Positions 1 through 7,707 of a DNA stretch of 44,365 nt are shown here, piece by piece; within the stretch, counting starts at the first letter, position 1; every line of letters begins with the position of its first letter. The translations under genes were made by a program, and so were the position numbers. Where the stretch lies: assembly GCF_002814235.1 (NCBI RefSeq), contig NZ_PHSU01000048.1, positions 1 to 44,365 of the forward strand, given 5' to 3'. The notes under the pieces are model-generated. The model saw only the letters and a program-made list of their open reading frames with translations. It was not told the DNA's origin and searched no databases. The stretch is from Pseudomonas sp. QS1027 (lineage in GTDB: Bacteria; Pseudomonadota; Gammaproteobacteria; Pseudomonadales; Pseudomonadaceae).

Positions 1-41
1 TTATAAGGATCATTTTGTCTGACAAGCCCGCCGTACAGGTT

Positions 42-233
42 TCAAAACCGCGAAACACCCTCCATCACATTCAACAGGCAGCACATCGCATTGCGGTCCT
101 CTTCCGACAGCGCCCGATAGCGCTCCAACAGGTGCCGTTCTTCATCACTGAGCTTGCGCATCCGGGGCCGAGGGGAAGTCCTGAACGTCCAGAGAAACAG
201 CATGAAACCGAATATGCTTCGCGCCTTTGCCAT
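42..233 (-). CDS. Small hypothetical protein (63 aa)
   Basis: I do not recognise this protein. The ATG at 233 is preceded by a good purine-rich ribosome binding site (AAGGAAGG, a few bases upstream), better than the GTG two codons earlier. The N-terminus has a short hydrophobic stretch (about residues 7-17, FGFMLFLWTF) followed by a basic linker. The C-terminal half is a charged predicted helix pair with the pattern LSDEERHLLERYRALSEEDR, reminiscent of the C-terminal helices of small pseudomonad regulators. That resemblance is impressionistic. An internal ATG at 161 could give a 39-residue form with only the helical part. It lies downstream of the OYE oxidoreductase gene on the same strand, with about 170 bp between them. 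No function is proposed. Confidence 0.5.
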   Translation of the reverse strand: MAKARSIFGFMLFLWTFRTSPRPRMRKLSDEERHLLERYRALSEEDRNAMCCLLNVMEGVSRF

Positions 234-402
234 GACCACCTTCCTTCGCTGGATGAACCCGACCCGTCTGAAAGAACCGCCTCAGACTTTCCCTAAGCGT
301 AGGAACAGTCCGAAGCAGTCTCAGAACATTTCGAAATTTGCAGAAGGCAATTACCTCGATCCGCGAATGCACGCTGGCGCCTGGCGGGCCTTGCATTCCC
401 CC

Positions 403-1509
403 TCAGTCGCGTAAATCCGACTCGTAAATCGGCTGGTCACGGTGGGTTGCGCGCTGGTATTGCGCCGGCCAGGTCGCCTTGCGCCCGCCCAGGTCATCGT
501 CGGCGTGCAGCGGCCAGTAAGGATCCCGCAACAATTCTCGGGCCAGAAGGATGATATCGGCCTGACAAGTACGCAGGATGTGCTCGGCCTGGGCCGGTTC
601 GGTAATCAGTCCTACGGTCCCGGTGGCGATACCGGACTCCTTGCGCACGCGCTCGGCGAAACGGGTCTGGTAACCGGGCCCTGTAGGAATTTCCGCATTG
701 GCGGCGGTGCCGCCCGAGGATACGTCGATCAGATCGACGCCAAGGGCCTTCAGACGTCGCGCCAGCTCCACCGTTTCATCCGGATTCCAGCCGTCTTCCA
801 CCCAGTCGGTGGCCGACACCCGAACAAACAGCGGCAACTCGTCAGGCCAGACCGCGCGCACCGCTTCGGTCACCTGCAACACAAGGCGGATCCGATTTTC
901 GAAGGAGCCACCGTATTGGTCACGGCGCTGGTTGCTCAGCGGCGATAGAAACTGGTGCAGCAGATAACCATGGGCGGCATGCACTTCCACCACCTTGAAG
1001 CCCGCGACCAATGCCCGTTTGGCGGCCGCGACAAACGCCTCGATCACCTCGGCGATCTGGTTCTCATCCAGTTGTACAGGCGGGGTGTGCTGCGGATCGA
1101 AGGCAATCGGCGATGGGCCGACCGGGGTCCAGCCGCCCTCCTCCGGCTTGACGCTGCCATGTTTGCCCAACCAGGGCCGATGGGTGCTGGCCTTGCGCCC
1201 GGCATGGGCCAGTTGAATCCCCGCCACTGCACCCTGGGCGGTGATAAACCGGGTGATGCGTTGCAGCGGTTCGATCTGTTCGTCGTTCCACAGGCCCAGG
1301 TCCTGGGCGGTGATCCGGCCATCGGCGGTAACGGCGGTGGCCTCGGTGAAAATCAATCCAGCCCCGCCTACCGCCCGACTCCCCAGGTGGACGAGGTGCC
1401 AGTCATTGGCCAGGCCGTCGACGCTGGAGTACTGGCACATGGGCGAGACCGCAATGCGGTTGAGCAGGGTCAATTGGCGAAGGGTATAAGGTTCGAGCAG
1501 CAGACTCAT
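403..1509 (-). CDS. NADH:flavin oxidoreductase, Old Yellow Enzyme family (YqjM/XenA-like)
   Basis: A cytosolic FMN-dependent ene-reductase that reduces activated C=C bonds and often nitro or other electrophilic compounds with NAD(P)H. The 368-residue protein is a single TIM barrel. The N-terminal SPMCQYSS has Cys25 where the YqjM/XenA (thermophilic-like) OYE class has its redox-tuning cysteine. H177 and H180 in EVHAAHGYLL form the HxxH substrate-binding pair, followed by the class signature DQYGGSFENR (about 197-206). The length and the start MSLLLEPYTL fit the family. The physiological substrate cannot be told from sequence. Within the family XenA is closest in style, but I do not assign that name because many pseudomonads carry several paralogues. 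It is transcribed alone. Confidence 0.93.
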   Translation of the reverse strand: MSLLLEPYTLRQLTLLNRIAVSPMCQYSSVDGLANDWHLVHLGSRAVGGAGLIFTEATAVTADGRITAQDLGLWNDEQIEPLQRITRFITAQGAVAGIQLAHAGRKASTHRPWLGKHGSVKPEEGGWTPVGPSPIAFDPQHTPPVQLDENQIAEVIEAFVAAAKRALVAGFKVVEVHAAHGYLLHQFLSPLSNQRRDQYGGSFENRIRLVLQVTEAVRAVWPDELPLFVRVSATDWVEDGWNPDETVELARRLKALGVDLIDVSSGGTAANAEIPTGPGYQTRFAERVRKESGIATGTVGLITEPAQAEHILRTCQADIILLARELLRDPYWPLHADDDLGGRKATWPAQYQRATHRDQPIYESDLRD

Positions 1510-1844
1510 GGGGCACCTCTCAAATCAAGTGGGCTGGCTCCAGGGTTCTGTTAGAACGTCGGCAAGTGACAAGAGTGGTGGATAACCGCCCCCCAGCGGG
1601 TAAAAAAACAGGACGACGTCACAAGACCATTCAGACAGTGCTTAGAGCCTAGTCGACAACGGCACAGGCGGGAGGGTTCAGCGGATTTAAAGCGGCAGGG
1701 TCGCCTGTACCTGCCAGGCCAGCGCAATCCCTGCAGGAGCCAGCTTGCTGGCGATGGCTACCGGATAGGCGATGCAAGCCGCAAGGGCCTCATCGCCAGC
1801 AAACCGGCTCCTACAAAAGGCAGGTCAGCGCCACTCGAAACATC
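1510..1844. other. Intergenic region between recJ and the oxidoreductase gene
   Basis: This 335 bp gap has no convincing gene. It should hold the promoter of the oxidoreductase gene near 1510-1600, although no strong -35/-10 pair stands out. The recJ-proximal half is occupied by a REP pair at 1732-1815, listed separately. The remaining sequence at about 1560-1730 shows nothing I can name. Confidence 0.6.
1732..1815. repeat. REP pair (REPIN)
   Basis: Two inverted copies of a Pseudomonas REP sequence: left arm 1732-1755 (TGCAGGAGCCAGCTTGCTGG...) and right arm about 1792-1815 (ATCGCCAGCAAACCGGCTCC...), separated by about 36 bp. The arms are imperfect compared with the copy at 23428-23511. Such elements are non-autonomous, mobilised by RAYT transposases, and sit in extragenic spaces. 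This one lies just downstream of recJ. Confidence 0.85.
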
Positions 1845-3554
1845 TCAGCGCGGTTCGATATGGGCAATCATCAGTTGTACGCTTTCCTTGCCACGGAATT
1901 CGTTGAGGTCGAGCTTGTAGGCCAGCTCCACCCAGTCGACCCGCGCATTGGTCCACATCTCCGGGTCGATGCCAAAGGCGATGCCATCGAGCTTCAGCGA
2001 ACCGCATTCGCTTTTCAGCACCACCTTCAGATGCCGCTCGCCGACGATGCGTTTTTCCACCAGTTGAAACACGCCGTGGAACAGCGGCTCGGGGAAATGC
2101 TGACCCCAGGGACCGGCATTACGCAGCGCCCGGGCCAGTTCCAGGTTGAACTCCTCGATCGCCAGCGAGCCATCGGTCTGCAGGCGCCCGGTCAGGTCGT
2201 CTTCCGAAAGCTGACGGCGCACCTCGGCATCAAAGGCTTCGGCAAACAGCGGGAAATTTTCCTGCGGCAGACTCAGACCCGCCGCCATGGCGTGACCGCC
2301 GTACTTGCCCATCAGGTCCGGGTATTGCGCCGCCACCACGCTCAAGGCATCGCGAATATGGAAGCCCGGCACCGAACGACCGGAGCCCTTGAGCATGCCA
2401 TCGCCGGCATCGGCAAAGGCGATGGTTGGACGGTGATAACGCTCTTTCATCCGCGAAGCGAGGATCCCGATCACCCCCTGGTGCCAGTCCGGCTCGAACA
2501 GGCACAGGCCGAACGGCATCGACTCCAGCGGCAGGTCCTTGAGCTGGGCCAGCGCTTCGCGCTGCATGCCCTGTTCGATGGACTTGCGGTCCTTGTTCAT
2601 TTCATCGAGCTGGCTGGCCATTTCCAAGGCCAGGGACGGGTCTTCGCAGAGCAGGCATTCGATGCCCAGGCTCATGTCGTCCAGGCGCCCCGCCGCGTTC
2701 AGACGCGGGCCGAGGATAAACCCCAGGTCGGTGGAGGTCAGGCGCGAATGGTCACGCTTGGCCACCTCCAGGATCGCCTTGAGCCCCGGCCGCGCACGCC
2801 CGGCGCGAATCCGCTCGAGGCCCTGGTGCACCAGGATGCGGTTGTTGGCATCCAGCGGCACCACGTCGGCGACGCTGCCCAGCGCCACCAGATCGAGCAG
2901 TTCGCCAATGTTCGGCTGTGGCGCGTTGGCGTACCAACCCAGGCTGCGCAAACGCGCACGCAAGGCCATCAACACATAGAAAATCACCCCGACGCCGGCC
3001 AGGGCCTTGCTCGGAAACTCGCAGCCCGGCTGGTTCGGGTTGACGATGGCATCGGCCGCCGGCAATTCGCTGCCGGGCAAGTGGTGGTCGGTGACCAGCA
3101 CCTGGAGCCCCGCCGCCTTCGCCGCCTGCACGCCCTCGATGCTGGAAATCCCGTTGTCCACGGTGATCAGCAACTGCGGCTCGCGCTGCAAGGCTACGGC
3201 GACGATTTCCGGGGTCAGGCCATAGCCGTATTCAAAGCGGTTCGGCACCAGGTAGTCGACATGGGCCGCGCCCAGCAAACGCAAGCCGAGCACCCCGACC
3301 GTGCTGGCGGTGGCGCCGTCGGCATCGAAGTCGCCGACGATGAGGATACGCTGGCGCTGCTCCAGTGCCGTCACCAGCAGGTCCACCGCCGCGTCGATGC
3401 CCTTGAGTTGCTGGAAGGGAATCAGCCGCGCCAGGCTCTTGTCCAACTCGTCCTGGGACACCACGCCGCGCGCAGCGTAGAGGCGGGTCAACAACGGCGG
3501 CAGGTCACCGAGAAACGGCAGTGTGGCGGGCAGCGGGCGGGGTTCGATACGCAT
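1845..3554 (-). CDS. recJ: Single-stranded-DNA-specific exonuclease RecJ
   Basis: A 5'-to-3' exonuclease on single-stranded DNA, acting in RecF-pathway recombination, base excision and mismatch repair. The protein carries the DHH phosphoesterase motifs that bind two metal ions: GDFDADG (D75, D77, D79), TVDNGIS (D133) and TDHH (D156-H158), followed by the GGH-containing DHHA1 region (GKYGGHAMAAGL) and the OB-like C-terminal domain. I chose the ATG at 3554 (MRIEPRPLP), giving 569 residues as usual in Pseudomonas; an upstream in-frame extension would run into the yaeQ-family gene. That gene ends 8 bp before this start, so the two are probably co-transcribed and RecJ translation may be coupled, as no strong Shine-Dalgarno is visible. 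Confidence 0.97.
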   Translation of the reverse strand: MRIEPRPLPATLPFLGDLPPLLTRLYAARGVVSQDELDKSLARLIPFQQLKGIDAAVDLLVTALEQRQRILIVGDFDADGATASTVGVLGLRLLGAAHVDYLVPNRFEYGYGLTPEIVAVALQREPQLLITVDNGISSIEGVQAAKAAGLQVLVTDHHLPGSELPAADAIVNPNQPGCEFPSKALAGVGVIFYVLMALRARLRSLGWYANAPQPNIGELLDLVALGSVADVVPLDANNRILVHQGLERIRAGRARPGLKAILEVAKRDHSRLTSTDLGFILGPRLNAAGRLDDMSLGIECLLCEDPSLALEMASQLDEMNKDRKSIEQGMQREALAQLKDLPLESMPFGLCLFEPDWHQGVIGILASRMKERYHRPTIAFADAGDGMLKGSGRSVPGFHIRDALSVVAAQYPDLMGKYGGHAMAAGLSLPQENFPLFAEAFDAEVRRQLSEDDLTGRLQTDGSLAIEEFNLELARALRNAGPWGQHFPEPLFHGVFQLVEKRIVGERHLKVVLKSECGSLKLDGIAFGIDPEMWTNARVDWVELAYKLDLNEFRGKESVQLMIAHIEPR

Positions 3555-3562
3555 GGGAATAA

Positions 3563-4105
3563 TTAACCGCGCTCGCCCATCAGCCATTCCAGCTGGACTT
3601 CATGCTGGCCACGATCGTCGGTGACGAAGATCGTGCCTTCGCTGATCATCACGTCCCACTTGATCACCCGCGGCATGTCCTTGGCCAGGGTCTCGAGGAT
3701 TTCCTGGGGCACGGCGGCGATATTCACGTTCTTCAGGTTCTTCACCGCGTCGACCACCTTGGTCTGCCAGACCCGCAGGCTGCCATAGGCCAGCAGGCTG
3801 GTGCGCTCGGTACGACGGGAACACCAGGTCAGGCGATCGGCGTCCGGCTGGCCGACTTCGATCCAGTGCAGGACACGATCATCCAGGCTCTTTTCCCACA
3901 GCGCAGGTTCATCCACTTCCGACAGACCGCGACCAAAGGACAGCTGCTCGTTGTACCAGAAGGCGTAGGCCAGCAGACGCACGGTCATGCGCTCCTCGGT
4001 TTCCGACGGGTGGCGGGCGATGGTCTGGTTGACGCTCTCGTAGACCCCACGATCCAGGTCGGTGAGGTTCAGGTTGAATTTGTAGGTCGTGGACGGCTGG
4101 GCCAT
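3563..4105 (-). CDS. YaeQ family protein
   Basis: This 180-residue protein matches the YaeQ family across its length, starting MAQPSTTYKF and ending in LEWLMGERG. YaeQ adopts a PD-(D/E)XK nuclease-like fold. E. coli YaeQ was reported as a suppressor of the rfaH haemolysin defect, but a biochemical activity has not been settled. Seen here: a compact, soluble protein with no signal peptide or membrane segment. It is immediately upstream of recJ with 8 bp between them, so a link to nucleic-acid metabolism is possible but is inference only. Confidence 0.92.
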   Translation of the reverse strand: MAQPSTTYKFNLNLTDLDRGVYESVNQTIARHPSETEERMTVRLLAYAFWYNEQLSFGRGLSEVDEPALWEKSLDDRVLHWIEVGQPDADRLTWCSRRTERTSLLAYGSLRVWQTKVVDAVKNLKNVNIAAVPQEILETLAKDMPRVIKWDVMISEGTIFVTDDRGQHEVQLEWLMGERG

Positions 4106-4244
4106 GAACAGGGCTTCTAAGGACGAGGAAAGGCGGCCAGTCTACCCGATACGCAGGGCAAGCAACGACTGCTCGCAGTTATGCTGATGGCGCAAGCCAT
4201 GATAAAAGGCTCTATTGCCCCCGTGTTGTCCTACAGGATCTACC

Positions 4245-5444
4245 ATGCCGCTCACCGCCAAACCCCTTTCCGGCCTGAAGGTCATTGAGCTCGGTACCCT
4301 GATCGCCGGCCCTTTCGCCTCGCGCATCTGCGCCGAATTCGGCGCGCAGGTGATCAAGGTCGAATCGCCGGACGGCGGCGACCCGCTGCGCAAATGGCGC
4401 AAGCTCTACGAGGGCACCTCGCTGTGGTGGTTTGTCCAGGCACGCAACAAGCAGTCCCTGACCCTGAACCTGAAGCACCCGGACGGCCTGGCCATCCTCA
4501 AGCAGTTGCTGAGCGACGCGGACATCCTTATCGAGAACTTCCGCCCCGGCGTGCTGGAAAAGCTCGGCCTGGGTTGGGAGACCCTCCACGCGCTGAACCC
4601 CAAGCTGGTGATGGTGCGTTTGTCCGGCTTCGGCCAGACCGGACCGATGAAGGATCAACCAGGCTTCGGTGCGGTCGGCGAGTCCATGGGCGGCTTGCGC
4701 TATATCACCGGTTTCGAGGACCGCCCACCGGTACGCACCGGGATTTCCATCGGTGACTCGATTGCCGCCCTCTGGGGCGTGATCGGCGCGCTCATGGCCC
4801 TGCGTCATCGCGAAGTCAACGGCGGCAATGGCCAGGTGGTGGACGTGGCCTTGTACGAGGCGATCTTCGCCATGATGGAAAGCATGGTCCCGGAGTTCGA
4901 CGTGTTCGGTTTTATCCGCGAGCGCACCGGCAATATCATGCCGGGGATCACCCCCTCTTCGATCCACACCACGGCCGATGGCAAGCACGTGCAGATCGGC
5001 GCCAATGGCGATGCGATCTTCAAGCGCTTCATGCAGGCCATCGGCCGCAACGACCTGGCGGACGACCCGGTGCTGACCAGCAATGACGGCCGCGACAGCC
5101 GGCGCGACGAGCTCTATGGCGTGATTGATCGCTGGGTGAACAGCCAGTCGCTGGACGCGGTGCTCGCCACCCTGAACCAGGCCGAGGTGCCGGCCAGCCG
5201 GATCTACAGCGCCGAAGACATGTTCAGCGACCCGCAGTTTCTCGCCCGGGAGATGTTTATCCAGGCCAAGCTGCCCGATGGCAAGGCTTTCAAGATGCCG
5301 GGGATTGTGCCAAAACTGTCGGAGACACCAGGCTCCAGCGAGTGGGTAGGGCCGGAACTCGGCGAGCACAACAACCAGGTGCTGGGTAACCTCGGCTATG
5401 ACGCCGCACAGATTGCCCGCTTGCGCGATAGTGGCGCTATCTAG
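4245..5444 (+). CDS. CaiB/BaiF family (family III) CoA-transferase
   Basis: Moves coenzyme A between carboxylic acids through an enzyme-bound acyl anhydride. The start MPLTAKPLSGLKVIELGTLIAGPFASR is typical of the family. The ATG at 4245 has AGGAT upstream and gives 399 residues, the normal family length. D171 in GISIGDSIAAL corresponds to the catalytic Asp of formyl-CoA transferase. ENFRPGVLEKLGL (about 97-109) and VRLSGFGQTGP (about 124-134) are family signatures. Neighbours do not reveal the substrate: no acyl-CoA dehydrogenase or dicarboxylate pathway gene is adjacent. A role in succinyl- or dicarboxylyl-CoA exchange is possible but unproven. Confidence 0.94.
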   Translation: MPLTAKPLSGLKVIELGTLIAGPFASRICAEFGAQVIKVESPDGGDPLRKWRKLYEGTSLWWFVQARNKQSLTLNLKHPDGLAILKQLLSDADILIENFRPGVLEKLGLGWETLHALNPKLVMVRLSGFGQTGPMKDQPGFGAVGESMGGLRYITGFEDRPPVRTGISIGDSIAALWGVIGALMALRHREVNGGNGQVVDVALYEAIFAMMESMVPEFDVFGFIRERTGNIMPGITPSSIHTTADGKHVQIGANGDAIFKRFMQAIGRNDLADDPVLTSNDGRDSRRDELYGVIDRWVNSQSLDAVLATLNQAEVPASRIYSAEDMFSDPQFLAREMFIQAKLPDGKAFKMPGIVPKLSETPGSSEWVGPELGEHNNQVLGNLGYDAAQIARLRDSGAI

Positions 5445-5495
5445 GGTGCCGTGCTGGCAAGACTTTGACCTGACTGCGCAGAAGGTATGGACCCC

Positions 5496-6395
5496 ATGAG
5501 TCCTCGAATTCTCTGGCAACACGTGCTCTGTCGACGGCCAGCCCTTGCCCTGCTGGCGGTGTTCGCCTGCGCGCTGCCGACAGGCGCCGAGGCCAAGGAC
5601 ACACTGATCTGGCTGCTGCGGGACTTGCCGCCGCTGACCATTTTCGATGGCCCGCAAAAAGGCCAGGGGGCCATCGATCAGTTGCGGCCGTTGTTGGTCG
5701 CCGCCATGCCCGAGTACGAACACGTCAGCCTGCGGGTCAACCGGGCACGGGCCACGCAGATGCTCTCGGAGCCTTCGTTTACCTGCGACCCGATGCTGCT
5801 CTGGACAGCGGACCGGGCAAAGAAGATGGTCTTTTCCATTCCCAGCATCGGCCAGGTCAGCAACGTGCTGGTGGTCCGCCAGGCCGACCGTCCGCTGATC
5901 GAGCCGTTTGTGCGGGACGGCCAGGTGGACCTCGCCGCCCTGCTGGGCAGCGATCACCCCAAACTGGGGATTGTCGCCGAACGCAGCTACGGCCCATTGA
6001 TTGACGAGCTGTTGCGCCGCACCCCCGCCGAGCGCCTGGCAGCGCATTACGGCAACGATGCCCTGGGCAGCCTGTTGCAAATGCAACGCCTGGGACGACT
6101 GACCGCGCTGCTCGGCTACTGGACGGAAATCCGCTACCTGGCCCGGCAACAAGGCATCGCCACCGAAGACCTGGTGTCCTATCCGATCAAGGGCGTCGAG
6201 AAATACCAGTTCATCCGTGTGGGGTGCTCCGACACGGAACAAGGACGCATGGCCATTACCCATATCAACCGGATCTTGCGTGAACTGCGCCAGCACCAGT
6301 TGGTGGAGTTCTATGCCCAATGGCTCGACCCGCAACAACGGGACAGCTATAGGGAAGACGCCCGGCAGTTTTTCCTGGCGCCTGAGGACCAGTGA
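5496..6395 (+). CDS. TIGR02285-type periplasmic solute-binding-like protein
   Basis: An exported protein of 299 residues with a cleavable signal peptide (hydrophobic stretch LALLAVFACALPTGAEA, cleavage expected after about residue 33) followed by a fold of the bacterial solute-binding family 3 kind, in the TIGR02285 group. DTLIWLLRDLPPLTIFDG begins the mature domain and the C-terminus (LRQHQLVEFYAQWL) is the family ending. The ATG at 5496 is placed about 10 bases after GAAGG, whereas the ATG at 5487 lies almost on top of that site. There is no ABC permease nearby, so it may be a sensor-like or orphan binding protein. It follows the CoA-transferase gene by 50 bp on the same strand and may share its transcript. 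Confidence 0.8.
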   Translation: MSPRILWQHVLCRRPALALLAVFACALPTGAEAKDTLIWLLRDLPPLTIFDGPQKGQGAIDQLRPLLVAAMPEYEHVSLRVNRARATQMLSEPSFTCDPMLLWTADRAKKMVFSIPSIGQVSNVLVVRQADRPLIEPFVRDGQVDLAALLGSDHPKLGIVAERSYGPLIDELLRRTPAERLAAHYGNDALGSLLQMQRLGRLTALLGYWTEIRYLARQQGIATEDLVSYPIKGVEKYQFIRVGCSDTEQGRMAITHINRILRELRQHQLVEFYAQWLDPQQRDSYREDARQFFLAPEDQ

Positions 6396-6413
6396 CAAAC
6401 GCCAGACAAAAGA

Positions 6414-6445
6414 AACCCCGAGAAGTGGGGAAACGACTCGGGGTT
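6414..6445 (-). terminator. Rho-independent terminator for the DUF3509-like gene
   Basis: Perfect 9 bp stem AACCCCGAG (6414-6422) with CTCGGGGTT (6437-6445). Read on the minus strand it is followed by the T-rich TTTCTTTTGT, which suits termination of the minus-strand gene ending at 6557. It also lies just past the plus-strand gene ending at 6395 and may act on both. Confidence 0.7.
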
Positions 6446-6556
6446 AAACGTGGCCTATAAAGACCAGTACGACAAGCTACAAGCACCGGAGCACAATGCT
6501 TGATCCTGCCGTTATAAATGTGACAACCCTTTAGGAAAAAAGGTTCCCGAAAAACT

Positions 6557-6847
6557 TTACACTCGAGCCGAACGGAACATCTTGTCCTCGGCCGCGTGAC
6601 GCAAGGCCGCGATCACACAGGGTTCCAGGCGTCCTTCGGCAATGCGCAGGTCGCGATGCAGCCCATCAACGACATCGGTCAGCAAGCGTTTGTCGTTGAT
6701 CTGCGCGCGGCTGATTTCACGGGTCAGCAGGATCAGACCAGCGCAGTTGCTCACGGTCAGCAGGCACTCACCGTGATTCCCCGACGGCGTCAGGGTGACG
6801 GGATAAGGCCTCAATGCTTCATTCAGCAACAGACTGATACTTTCCAT
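6557..6847 (-). CDS. DUF3509 domain-containing small protein
   Basis: A 96-residue soluble protein that I place in the pseudomonad DUF3509 family from memory of its pattern: MESISLLLNEAL at the start, a central beta-rich part with GECLLTVSNCAG, and the ending RLEPCVIAALRHAA. Function is unknown. The ATG at 6847 fits the family start; an in-frame GTG at 6859 would add four residues. No strong Shine-Dalgarno is visible for either. It is transcribed divergently from the response-regulator gene at 7020, and a terminator hairpin lies at 6414-6445. Confidence 0.65.
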   Translation of the reverse strand: MESISLLLNEALRPYPVTLTPSGNHGECLLTVSNCAGLILLTREISRAQINDKRLLTDVVDGLHRDLRIAEGRLEPCVIAALRHAAEDKMFRSARV

Positions 6848-7019
6848 CTCGATCACCACTCAATAGTCAGAACCCGACAGATCAAAAAAACCAAGGGCCT
6901 TATAGTCACTGACCGCCAGTCAGAGAAGAAAGTTCGTCCAGCCAGCTAACCTGATATCGATAGAAACCGAGCGTCAAGGTGCTACGCCTGACGATCCATT
7001 GCGAGCATGAACGAGAAAG

Positions 7020-7694
7020 ATGACAGAGAGAAAACAAGCCAGTACGTCGTCCCCGTTGCGCATCCTCCTCGCAGACGATCATCCGATTTTCCTGATCGGC
7101 CTGCGTGTCGTCCTCGAACGCGATCCCGGACTGCGCGTGGTCGGCGAAGCCAGCTCGCCACAGGACTTGCTTGAGCTTCTGCAAAGCTGTGCCTGCGAGG
7201 TACTGGTCACCGACTTCATGATGCCGGTCGAACAGCAGAGCGATGGCCTGCGCATGCTTGAAAGCGTGACTCGGCAACACCCGCACCTGCCGGTCGTGGT
7301 GGTGACCATGCTCAACAACGCCGGGTTGTTCCGCTCCATTCTCGATCTCGGGGTCATGGGGCTCCTGAGCAAGGCCAGCCTGGCCGCCGAGTTGCCGGAG
7401 GCCATCGCCCAGGTACGCCACCGGCGCCCCTATGTGGCCAACTCGATTCGCCAGACCCTGGCGCTGGCCGGCGAGGTCGGCGAACACCGCCTGGGCGACC
7501 AGGAACAACTTTCACCCCGGGAGCTGGAGGTGACACGCCTGCTGGCGGCCGGGCGCACCGTCGGCGAGATCGCCACGCAGCTGTGCCGCAGCAAGCAGAC
7601 GGTGAGTGCGCAGAAGGTCAGCGCCATGCGCAAGCTCGGCCTGTCCAACGATGCGGCGTTGTTTCTCTACCTGCAGGAACATGGCCTGGCCTGA
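7020..7694 (+). CDS. NarL/LuxR-type response regulator (RocA1/SadA-like)
   Basis: A two-domain transcription regulator of 224 residues. The receiver domain (about 13-130) has the acidic pair D19/D20, the phospho-acceptor D65 in VLVTDFMMP, T96 and K118. The C-terminal LuxR-type helix-turn-helix (about 160-215) starts LSPRELEVTRLL. In P. aeruginosa the matching regulator RocA1 (SadA) controls cup fimbriae and surface behaviour when phosphorylated by RocS1, with RocR antagonising it. Here it converges with the REC-EAL gene (13 bp between the stops), and the hybrid sensor is beyond that, reproducing the S-R-A order. Targets in this organism are unknown and no fimbrial genes are in the window. The start has only a weak GAGAAAG upstream. 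Confidence 0.87.
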   Translation: MTERKQASTSSPLRILLADDHPIFLIGLRVVLERDPGLRVVGEASSPQDLLELLQSCACEVLVTDFMMPVEQQSDGLRMLESVTRQHPHLPVVVVTMLNNAGLFRSILDLGVMGLLSKASLAAELPEAIAQVRHRRPYVANSIRQTLALAGEVGEHRLGDQEQLSPRELEVTRLLAAGRTVGEIATQLCRSKQTVSAQKVSAMRKLGLSNDAALFLYLQEHGLA

Positions 7695-7707
7695 GCGCGG
7701 TCGGCCG

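Noticed and set aside
4212..6398. A 728-codon minus-strand frame across the CoA-transferase and TIGR02285 genes
   Set aside because: It spans two convincing plus-strand genes and the gap between them and has no recognisable domain.
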